From: a virus
DNA: 34,173 bases
Reading direction: 5' to 3' (one strand)
Virus record (IMG/VR): IMGVR_UViG_3300013132_000131
Span: 1-34,173 of that record
Part shown: piece after piece, positions 1-8,100 of the stretch
Layout of the letters: each line of letters opens with the position of its first letter
How positions within the stretch are numbered: position 1 is the first letter of the stretch
Translations under genes and position numbers: made by a program
Notes under the pieces: generated by a model
The model's database searches: none
Told to the model about the DNA's origin: nothing
The model's input: the letters and a program-made list of their open reading frames with translations, nothing else

Positions 1-1
1 A

Positions 2-3000
2 ATTCTCGGCACATTTGGGTTAGGTCTGGTTGCTTTAGAATCTGGATTGACTGGTATTTTATTAATTGCTGCTACGATAACTGCTGTTTCTTATATATTG
101 GGTGTTGGTAAGTATGATAAATATCCAAATGTTGCTTGGACCGCTAGTGTTGGATTGGCAGCAACTGCGTTAGGTCTGCCGGCTTTAGCTTTAGGTGTTG
201 CAATTCTCGGAACACTGGGTCTTGGTATGGTTGCTTTAGAAATGGGTCTATCTGGAATCCTATTAATAGCTACTACAATAACTGCTGTTTCTTATATATT
301 GGGTGCTGGTAAGTATGATAAATATCCTACTCCTTCTTGGGTGGGTAGTGTTGCATTGGCTTCATCTGTATTTGGATTACCAGCGTTGGCTTTGGGTGTT
401 GCAATTCTTGGAACATTTGGATTAGGTATGGTTGCTTTGGAGTTGGGTCTTTCAGCTATTTTATCAATATCACACACAATGGTTGCTGTTGATAAGATAC
501 TTTCTCGTGGATCATGGGATAAGGGTCCGACAGAGGCTTGGTCAAAAGGAGTTTCTTCAGCTCTTAGTGCCTTTTCACCGGTTTATCAAATTTTATCAGA
601 TTCTCAAGATTGGTTTTTTAAAGGACCATCAATTTCTGATTTTTCATCAGCAATTCAAACTATATCTATGGGTATAGTTACTGCTGCTAAGAATTTGGCG
701 GTTGGTGATGGTGTTTATAAAAATGGTCCGACAGAGGCTTGGTCAAAAGGAGTTGCTACCGCAATTAAAGGATTTTCTTCAGTTTATGAAATGTTGGATG
801 ATTCCATTGGTTGGTTTGCTGGTCCTAGTATTGAAGATTTTTCCAAAGCAATTCAAACTATATCTACTGGTATAGTTACTGCTGCTAAGAGTTTAGCAGT
901 TGGTGAAGATGTTTATAAAAATGGTCCGACTGAAGCCTGGTCTAAGGGAGTTGCTACTGCAATTAAAGGATTTTCTTCAGTTTATGAAATGTTGGATGAT
1001 TCCATTGGTTGGTTTGCTGGTCCTAGTATTGAAGATTTTTCCAAAGCAATTCAAACTATATCTACTGGTATAGTTTCTGCTGCTAAAAGCTTAGCAGTTG
1101 GTGAGGGTGTTTATAAAAACGGTCCAACGGAAGAGTGGTCAAGTGGAGTTTCATCTGCATTGAGAGCATTTTCTCCTATTTATCAGTTGTTGTCAGATTC
1201 TGATGGTTGGTTCGATTCTCCACCGAGCATTGATGATTTTGTCATTGCAATTAAATCTATGGCTGGTGGTATAGTTGAGGCGGCTAAAAGTTTGGCAGTT
1301 GGTGAGGGTGTTTATAAAAACGGCCCAACAGTTGAATGGGCTGATGGTGTTTCTTCTGCTTTAAGAGCGTTTACTCCTATTTATAAATTATTATCTGATA
1401 GTAGTGGTTGGTTTAATTCTTTACCTGATGTTGATGATTTTGTTACCGCTATTAAGTCTATGTCTGGAGGTATAGTTGAGGCAGCTAAGAGTTTAGCGGT
1501 TGGTGAGGGTGTTTATAAAAATGGACCAACAGTTGAGTGGGCTGATGGTGTTTCTTCTGCTTTAAGAGCGTTTACTCCTATTTATAAATTGTTGTCAGAT
1601 AGTAGTGGTTGGTTTAATTCAGCGCCAGATGTTGATGATTTTGTTACTGCTATTAAGTCTATGTCTGGAGGTATAGTTGCCGCTGCTAAGAGTTTAGCGG
1701 TTGGTGAGAGTGTTTATAAAAATGGTCCTAGTTTTGAATGGTCAAATGGTGTAGGATCTGCTATTAAGGGATTTATGCCCGTTTATAAGATATTATCAGA
1801 TAGTAGTGGTTGGTTTAATTCAGCACCTGATGTTGATGATTTTGTTTCAGCAATCAAGTCTGTTTCAGCTGGTATAGTTGCAGCGGCTAAGAGTTTAGCA
1901 GTTGGTGATGCTGTTTATAAAAATGGTCCTAGTTTTGAATGGTCAAATGGTGTAGGTGCTGCTATTAAGGGTTTTATGCCTGTTTATAAGATGTTATCTG
2001 ATAGTAGTGGTTGGTTTAGTTCGGGGCCTGATGTTGATGATTTTGTTTCAGCAATCAAGTCTGTTTCAGCTGGTATAGTTGCGGCAGCTAAGAGTTTAGC
2101 AGTTGGTGATGGTGTTTATAAAAATGGTCCTAGTGCTGAATGGTCGAGTGGTGTTAGTGCTGCTATTAAGGGATTTATGCCTGTTTATAAGATGTTATCT
2201 GATAGTAGTGGTTGGTTTAGTTCAGCTCCTGATGTTGAAGAATTTACTTCTTCGATTAGATCGGTTTCTATGGGTATAAAGAGTGCTAGTGTTATATTAG
2301 CAGGTGGTAATTATACTAAGTATCCGAGTTCTGAGTGGTCATCTGGTGTTTATAAGGCTATTTCAAAATTCCAGAGAATTTTGAATTCGACATCAATTTT
2401 TAATTTTATTAAAATGTCTAGTTTTAATAAGTTGGTTAATTCTATTGTTGAGACTTCTCGTAAATTATCAAAAGTTAAATTTAGTACTGTTGCTAATAAT
2501 AATTTAAACAATATGATTAATAGTATTAGGTCATTTAATAAATTAAAGAACAGTTTGAGGTTTGGATTTGGTAAATCATCAGTTGAGTCTATAGTTGATG
2601 AAATTGTTAGAATATCTATTAGATTTTCAAATAATTCTAAGTATTTTTCAAATAATATGTCTAATAAATATATTAAAAATATGATATCAAATATAAGTAG
2701 TTATGTTAAACTACTTAAAACAATTAAAGATAGTCAAAAGAAAGGTTTAATCGATTCTAAAACTTTTGATAAAAAGTCAATTAATAATATAACTGATGGT
2801 ATAGTTAAGATGGCTAAATCATTTGACAAGTTGTCAAAATCTTTAAGCAAATTTACATCATCTATTAAGAATGTTAATACTGATAAATTAAAACAATTAA
2901 ATGATTTGACATCTAATATCGCTACTTTATCGGTTGTTGATGCTAAGGCTCTTGATAAGGTACTTAAAGTTTTGGAATCTAGATCTTCAGCTTTATCTAA

Positions 3001-3253
3001 AATGTTAGAGGGTAAATCTAAATCTGGTTCTGGTGTTGGTAAGAAAGATGGTGAAAAGACCGGGGTTAATTCTAAGACTATTGTTGGTAAAGATGTCAAG
3101 AAGAGTCCAGAGCTGATTAGATTAAATACAATAGCTCAATTATTATTCAATTTAAACCAAATCTTCTCTGAGGGTTCTGCATTTGATGACTTTATTTATA
3201 AAAAATTAGGTGAAAGTGGTGGTGGTGCCGGTCCTGCTTCACAAACTAAGTAA
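2..3253 (+). CDS. Repeat-rich tail protein, probable tape measure (5' end outside window)
   Basis: The frame is open from base 2 and the first residues already belong to a repeat, so the gene starts upstream of the window; the TTG at 47 is not a real start. Residues encoded from about 107 to 2310 form at least eleven tandem units of 65-67 residues. The first units are hydrophobic (ALALGVAILGTFGLGMVALE); the later ones share a YKNGP...EWs.GV...L.dS.GWF...P..ddF..aI pattern followed by AAKSLAVG. The last ~310 codons are non-repetitive, Lys/Ser/Asn-rich and probably helical. A long, repetitive, partly hydrophobic protein beside tail genes fits the tape measure, which sets tail length and is ejected with the DNA. 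The functional call is inference; another long virion protein is possible. Confidence 0.6.
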   Translation: MLGTFGLGLVALESGLTGILLIAATITAVSYILGVGKYDKYPNVAWTASVGLAATALGLPALALGVAILGTLGLGMVALEMGLSGILLIATTITAVSYILGAGKYDKYPTPSWVGSVALASSVFGLPALALGVAILGTFGLGMVALELGLSAILSISHTMVAVDKILSRGSWDKGPTEAWSKGVSSALSAFSPVYQILSDSQDWFFKGPSISDFSSAIQTISMGIVTAAKNLAVGDGVYKNGPTEAWSKGVATAIKGFSSVYEMLDDSIGWFAGPSIEDFSKAIQTISTGIVTAAKSLAVGEDVYKNGPTEAWSKGVATAIKGFSSVYEMLDDSIGWFAGPSIEDFSKAIQTISTGIVSAAKSLAVGEGVYKNGPTEEWSSGVSSALRAFSPIYQLLSDSDGWFDSPPSIDDFVIAIKSMAGGIVEAAKSLAVGEGVYKNGPTVEWADGVSSALRAFTPIYKLLSDSSGWFNSLPDVDDFVTAIKSMSGGIVEAAKSLAVGEGVYKNGPTVEWADGVSSALRAFTPIYKLLSDSSGWFNSAPDVDDFVTAIKSMSGGIVAAAKSLAVGESVYKNGPSFEWSNGVGSAIKGFMPVYKILSDSSGWFNSAPDVDDFVSAIKSVSAGIVAAAKSLAVGDAVYKNGPSFEWSNGVGAAIKGFMPVYKMLSDSSGWFSSGPDVDDFVSAIKSVSAGIVAAAKSLAVGDGVYKNGPSAEWSSGVSAAIKGFMPVYKMLSDSSGWFSSAPDVEEFTSSIRSVSMGIKSASVILAGGNYTKYPSSEWSSGVYKAISKFQRILNSTSIFNFIKMSSFNKLVNSIVETSRKLSKVKFSTVANNNLNNMINSIRSFNKLKNSLRFGFGKSSVESIVDEIVRISIRFSNNSKYFSNNMSNKYIKNMISNISSYVKLLKTIKDSQKKGLIDSKTFDKKSINNITDGIVKMAKSFDKLSKSLSKFTSSIKNVNTDKLKQLNDLTSNIATLSVVDAKALDKVLKVLESRSSALSKMLEGKSKSGSGVGKKDGEKTGVNSKTIVGKDVKKSPELIRLNTIAQLLFNLNQIFSEGSAFDDFIYKKLGESGGGAGPASQTK
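107..2310 (+). repeat. Tandem ~201-bp coding repeats
   Basis: Unit boundaries, taken at the GKYDKYP / GVYKNGP position, fall near 107, 308, 509, 710, 908, 1106, 1307, 1508, 1709, 1910 and 2111. The spacing is 201 bp, except 198 bp for the units starting at 710 and 908. A last degenerate copy (NYTKYP, near 2309) follows after about 195 bp. Every spacing is a multiple of three, so the reading frame is kept. Bases 761-877 and 959-1075 are identical. Confidence 0.9.
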
Positions 3254-3282
3254 ACTAATTTAATTAAATTCATATAATTCAT

Positions 3283-3717
3283 ATGAAAAATATTGGATTC
3301 TTTAAAAAATTGAGATTATTCAAAACTTTTAGGAAAACTCTAAAAGAAAATAGTGATGTTTTGAATAGAGATTTTGGTATCAGAGTTGATAGAGCATATA
3401 GGTTATATACTGTTTTAAATATTCCTGAAGAATTAATCGGTGAGGCATTTACTTTACGAAAAAGTGATATTGATAGGATATCCGAGCCTTATATTAGAGA
3501 GTTTTCAAATGAATTGGCAACTTTTTTAAATTCAAAGGGTTTGAATGAAATGTATGATTTCTATGAGGTGTCAAAAGTTGATAAATTTTCTTGGAAAGTT
3601 GTTATAGGATTTAAATTATTTAGATCAAATGAGTTTTATGATAAATTCTATTTTAGATTTTTGCCAATATCTTTATTATCAATTTTAATTATCACACTTT
3701 TATTTATTTTCATATAA
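3283..3717 (+). CDS. Hypothetical protein with C-terminal membrane anchor
   Basis: A 144-residue protein of unrecognised family. The N-terminal 20 residues are basic (KKLRLFKTFRKTLK). The middle is a mixed-charge soluble region, and the last ~20 residues form one very hydrophobic segment (LPISLLSILIITLLFIFI) with no tail after it, so a C-terminal membrane anchor is likely. The ATG lies 29 bp after the stop of the tape-measure candidate and is preceded by an A/T-rich leader without Shine-Dalgarno. It is co-directional with the next three small genes and probably belongs to the same late transcript. A role in tail assembly or at the membrane cannot be told from sequence. Confidence 0.7.
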   Translation: MKNIGFFKKLRLFKTFRKTLKENSDVLNRDFGIRVDRAYRLYTVLNIPEELIGEAFTLRKSDIDRISEPYIREFSNELATFLNSKGLNEMYDFYEVSKVDKFSWKVVIGFKLFRSNEFYDKFYFRFLPISLLSILIITLLFIFI

Positions 3718-3762
3718 ACTTTTATCTAATTGCGTTTTATAAATAAAAAACAATATTATAAA

Positions 3763-4200
3763 ATGGCAAAAGAAACTTACTATGAAGTTGATTCAACTAC
3801 TGAGGAATTATTTATGGATATTTTCAATAGAAAATCATTCACAATGAATATCAGATTCCTTTTTCAAGGAAATTCAAAGCAAAAACAATTAATTAAAGTA
3901 TCTAAGATATCAGATCAATATGCATTTGCTCTTGGTAAAGAATTATTAATTTCAATTAATGAAGATTTATTAAATGCTTTTGATGACGATTCAATCACAA
4001 TTCTTATTGAGCAAGAAATTGATAAGATTAATATCAATATGGAGAGTGGTAAAATTAAATTAGTTGGTACTGATTTAAATACTTTCACATCTATTGTTAA
4101 TAAATGGGGAGTCGAAAAAGTGGCGAGGGCTAACAAGGTAGAGGAATTGTTTGTAGATCAACAAAAAGACGCTAAAGGCGATGAAGAATTTATTATTTAA
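3763..4200 (+). CDS. Hypothetical phage protein
   Basis: A 145-residue acidic protein. The ATG at 3763 (MAKETYYEVD) is chosen because it follows the A-rich leader typical of this genome; a TTG 33 bp upstream would only add a run of Lys/Tyr/Asn. The middle holds an ordered-looking segment (ILIEQEIDKININ, then GKIKLVGTDLNTF) and the C-terminus is charged (DQQKDAKGDEEF). I do not recognise the family securely. Its place between the tape-measure candidate and a terminator suggests a late structural or assembly protein. The next gene starts 2 bases after its stop. Confidence 0.65.
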   Translation: MAKETYYEVDSTTEELFMDIFNRKSFTMNIRFLFQGNSKQKQLIKVSKISDQYAFALGKELLISINEDLLNAFDDDSITILIEQEIDKININMESGKIKLVGTDLNTFTSIVNKWGVEKVARANKVEELFVDQQKDAKGDEEFII

Positions 4201-4202
4201 TT

Positions 4203-4448
4203 ATGAGTATAGGAAATAGATATTTAAACGCGTTAAAAAAGAGATATGAAGCTGAAATGGCTGAGGCTGAGGCTAACTTATCACTTTATTTTTCTGATAG
4301 AAATTTAGCAGCTATCGGAGAACATTCTGATTTAATGGATGAACATGATAAGTGGATTGAGAAATACACTAATGCTAAAGATAAGTTAGAAACTTTAACA
4401 TCATTGAATTTTAATGATGTTAATTCTATGGAAAGAATTAACAGTTAA
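4203..4448 (+). CDS. Small helical hypothetical protein
   Basis: An 81-residue protein, mainly predicted helix with Glu/Ala/Lys-rich heptad-like stretches (KKRYEAEMAEAEANLSLYF, then KWIEKYTNAKDKLETL). Start and stop are tightly packed between neighbours: the ATG is 2 bases after the preceding stop and the next gene begins 24 bases after its own stop, so it is translated from the shared transcript. No enzyme motif, membrane segment or signal peptide. A small coiled-coil assembly factor is possible, but this is inference. Confidence 0.65.
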   Translation: MSIGNRYLNALKKRYEAEMAEAEANLSLYFSDRNLAAIGEHSDLMDEHDKWIEKYTNAKDKLETLTSLNFNDVNSMERINS

Positions 4449-4472
4449 TCTGTAAAAAAATAAAAATAAAAT

Positions 4473-5153
4473 ATGTCAAATCAAACAATTGAAACAAATG
4501 TAGTTAGACCTGAAATTTCATTTTTCGAAAATGAAACAGAAAATTTAATCTTAACACCTTTTTATGAATCTGAATTAGAGAATAAAATCTCAACTATTGA
4601 GGAGTATTTAGAGAAAAATACTGGTAAAGGTAAAAATGATACTGAGAAAGATGAATTATATTCTCAATCTCAAGAATTGTGGAAGAATTATGCTACAACA
4701 TTAAGAGATACTAAATATAATTTTCATTTAAATAGATCTCAGTGGAAGTTTTTAACAGACTTAGTTCTTTCTAAATTAGAGTATGATGTGAATTCAGTTT
4801 TCTTTGCTATTGAATTAACTGATCTTTTGGGATCTATGAGAGATGCTAAATATACTAATGATACTGAATTGGTTTCTTTTCCAGTTAATGCTACTGAGAT
4901 TACTTATGTTTATCATTTAATTGCTCAATATAAGGTTAAGGGATTAACAAAGGATGCTTATATGTTCTCACAAGTATTGAAAAGAATTGGATCTATTTCT
5001 AAAGTATTTAATTATTATGATAATTATGGTAAGAATCTATCATCTGATATTCAAGATTGGGTTACTTCATTTGAGGAAGGTGTTGAATTAGAGCCAAAAA
5101 AGAAGAAGTCTAAAAAGACTACAGAAGTAGAAACTGAAACTACTACAAATTAA
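4473..5153 (+). CDS. Hypothetical protein, last gene of the tail cluster
   Basis: A 226-residue protein preceded by an A-rich leader (AAAAAATAAAAATAAAAT) directly before the ATG. The N-terminal ~75 residues are acidic. The central part is helical with aromatic residues (WKNYATTLRDTKYNFHLNRS, WKFLTDLVLSKLEYDV). The C-terminal ~25 residues are a low-complexity Lys/Thr/Glu tail (KKKKSKKTTEVETETTTN). It is the last gene before the convergent terminator at 5155-5182. Its position downstream of the tape-measure candidate is compatible with a tail assembly factor, but no recognisable chaperone motif is present. Confidence 0.7.
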   Translation: MSNQTIETNVVRPEISFFENETENLILTPFYESELENKISTIEEYLEKNTGKGKNDTEKDELYSQSQELWKNYATTLRDTKYNFHLNRSQWKFLTDLVLSKLEYDVNSVFFAIELTDLLGSMRDAKYTNDTELVSFPVNATEITYVYHLIAQYKVKGLTKDAYMFSQVLKRIGSISKVFNYYDNYGKNLSSDIQDWVTSFEEGVELEPKKKKSKKTTEVETETTTN

Positions 5154-5154
5154 T

Positions 5155-5182
5155 AAAAAAACCTCTTTAAAGAGGTTTTTTT
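5155..5182. terminator. Bidirectional terminator
   Basis: A seven-base A tract, the arms CCTCTTT / AAAGAGG and a seven-base T tract form a fully symmetric hairpin between the convergent genes ending at 5153 (+) and 5181 (-). It can act as an intrinsic terminator in both directions. The minus-strand stop codon overlaps its edge. Confidence 0.9.
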
Positions 5183-8100
5183 ATTTTATATAAGCAATTG
5201 GTTCAAATGGTCCGATTGGTTCAATATATTTTATCGGTGAACTTAAATCTTTTAGAGTTCTTATTTCATAGTTTTTTCTATCTCTATAAATCATACCATA
5301 TCCATTATCACAAGTTAATTCTATCGTTACAAATGGATCTATGTTTGCATCTAAAGTAAAATTGAATGGTGTTAAATTATCACCTTTTCTATTTTCATTT
5401 ATAGTCTGTACGGGCTCATAACCTATTTTTCTCCATTCTGTAATTATTACCCAGTTATAACCATCTCCGTTATCTATGGATGGTGGTGGATATTGGTAGT
5501 TTAATCCATTTAGTTCATATGTTATTGGATTTTCAATTTCGTTTCCTAGACCTGTGTATGAGTAGTATTCATTTTCATATCTAACTATGTTTCCAACTTC
5601 ATAATTACCAGTAGGTTCCCATTCTGATATTAGTGCTTCCCATTTAATGGGGCTGTTCATTTTATTTGAGTTTATAACAGATTCGTATATATTCCCATAA
5701 TAGATAACTTTTTCACCCTTAGAATATTCAGTAAATGCTTCCCATTCTTTGTAGGTTTTCCAAGTCCTTATTTTAATATCATAATAGTCTGGTAATTTTA
5801 TTTTATCCAAATATTCGTTATGTGGTTTTATATTAAGATCATTATTTATTATTGTATATAAATCTAGCACACAGTTATAAACGGTTGATCCTGAATTTAT
5901 CGGTAGTAGATAAGCTTCATTTAATTTAAAGGATATAGGTGTCATATTTTCACTATTTTTGAAAATTCTAACATCTGAAAGTTTGTGATTTATTGTTGTT
6001 TCTGCATTTAAATAAGAGTTACCCGTTACATCTAATATCTTATGTGTTAATGGTATTATATTCCCTTTTAGCCATTTTTTTAATCCTTGTAGTTTTATCG
6101 TTACTTCATCTAATGTGTAGTTTAGTATTATATCACCATATTTATTTGTTATATCATATGATAAGTTGAATAGATTGGTTTCTTCAAAATTTTCATTAGG
6201 CATGGTATTTTTAAGAAAGTCATTATCATTCCAACCTTCTATTGTGTTGTCAAATATATCAGGTATTTCAACTTTAAATAACTTTAAGAAATTTGGTGAT
6301 TTGTTATCTATATTTTTATAATATTCATTTAATTTTAGATCATTATATCCGAAATAATTTATTGCGTTTATTATAGACTTATATGATCCTACATATGGGA
6401 ATATTTCATTTCTAACTAATAAGAGTTCTTTTCTTTTTTTGTTTAAGAAAGTCCAGTCTATTCCTCCTTCGTAGATATCATAATCTTTAAAGATGTAAAT
6501 ATCATTTGGTGATATATTTTTACCGATATTATTTAATTGCGTTTTAAATCTAAAATCTTCTATTTCTGTTTGTCCATATACATTGAATCTTCCTATTTCT
6601 TTATCTAATACTTTGAATGTTGTTTCGGTTCTTAATGATATTGTTGGGTGTAGTATAACTGATGTTTCAGGATATAACATATCCGTAGCTATATTTAGAA
6701 AATCAACGACTAATTGTTTAGCATACACTTCTCTTATTTTGAATATGGATCCATTATTTTTTGATGTGTATTGATTCTCTTTGCTTGTTAAGTCCTTTAT
6801 TGTTAGAGATATTAATTGTCCTGTTTTTAATCCTCTTCCTGTAAAGTAGATATTATCATTAGTATTTATTGTTATAACACCTCTTTTATCGGTATCTGAA
6901 CTTGTTAATATTAGTCCCAGAGTTTCGAATTTTAAGGTTGGTGTTTTATAATCGGAGTTTGATTGTATTTTAAATTCAATATTTTCTTTCTTAAACATTT
7001 GTAATACAGAAGATTTAGGTCCTTCGTCATTGGATTTAAACCCAATGAATAATTCTATCGCTTCTGGTTCTGATGAAAAGTTTTCTGAATCATTTATATA
7101 ATCAAGTGATTTTGCTACAACATCAAAAACGGTTTGTTGATATTCTGGTTTATCTATTTTGCTTAGATCTTTATTTGCGGTCTTATTTAATGGTACATCA
7201 ATAAGTGGTGATGTTCCCGTGTATTTATATGAACTAGTGCCGGATGATATTTGATCTCCTGATATATCATAAAGAAAAAATTCTGGATTACTATCATCAT
7301 ACCATTCCCAGTAATATTTTACCGGAACTTCACCGATATAATTTTCTCTGGGTCTTCTTACATACTCTCTACTTTTTATCCATATATTTTCTCTTGATGT
7401 GTAATTTAGATCCAATGTTCCGTATATATCCTCTTTTATAGATTCGTTTATTTCACTTTTATAATTAATGACATTGTCATAATAGACATTTATTTCATAT
7501 AATTTATTGTTGTTGTTTATTAATATTTTGTTTCTATCTGTGTTGAATATGATTTTATCATTCACATCAGATGTGTTTGGTAATTGTTTAGATTTTAGAG
7601 TTTTTCCAAATTGATCTAGTATTGATATTTTATTTTTTTCATAAATATAAATAAATGAGTCATAATAATTTATGCATATTGATATCAAATTAATATCTGT
7701 ATAGTTGTAGATATTTGTATTATCGGTATTATTTAGATTGTTTATAAATGAAATCTCGTTGTCTTTTAGAGAGACTATGTTATTGCCTATTGTGTTGGAT
7801 TTTACAATATCACTCGATTTTAGTATTGGTCTCACTGTATCATCTATAATTCTATATAAATTTCTTGAGGTGTCTCTTACTATTATACTCCCGTTTGTTG
7901 AGTCATATTCAATAAAACTTTTATCTAAGTTGGATAATTTAAATGTTTTTAACCATACTGATTTTGAACTAATTTGATATATATCATCACCACTACTTTT
8001 TATTAAGTATATTTTATTTTCCTTCTCATTTACTTTTGTTATAGATATAGATTTAGATGGTAAACTAATTATAGTTTTTGATGTGATTATGTTGTTATTG

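Noticed and set aside
47-49. TTG as the start of the long repeat gene
   Set aside because: The frame is open to base 2 and the upstream residues belong to the same repeat, so the gene starts outside the window.
2734-3099. 121-codon open frame on the minus strand inside the tape-measure candidate
   Set aside because: It is fully inside a repeat-supported gene on the other strand, has no leader or promoter and no protein-like pattern.
3730-3762. TTG start 33 bases upstream of the chosen start of gene 3763
   Set aside because: The ATG at 3763 directly follows the A-rich leader; the extension is a run of A/T-derived residues.
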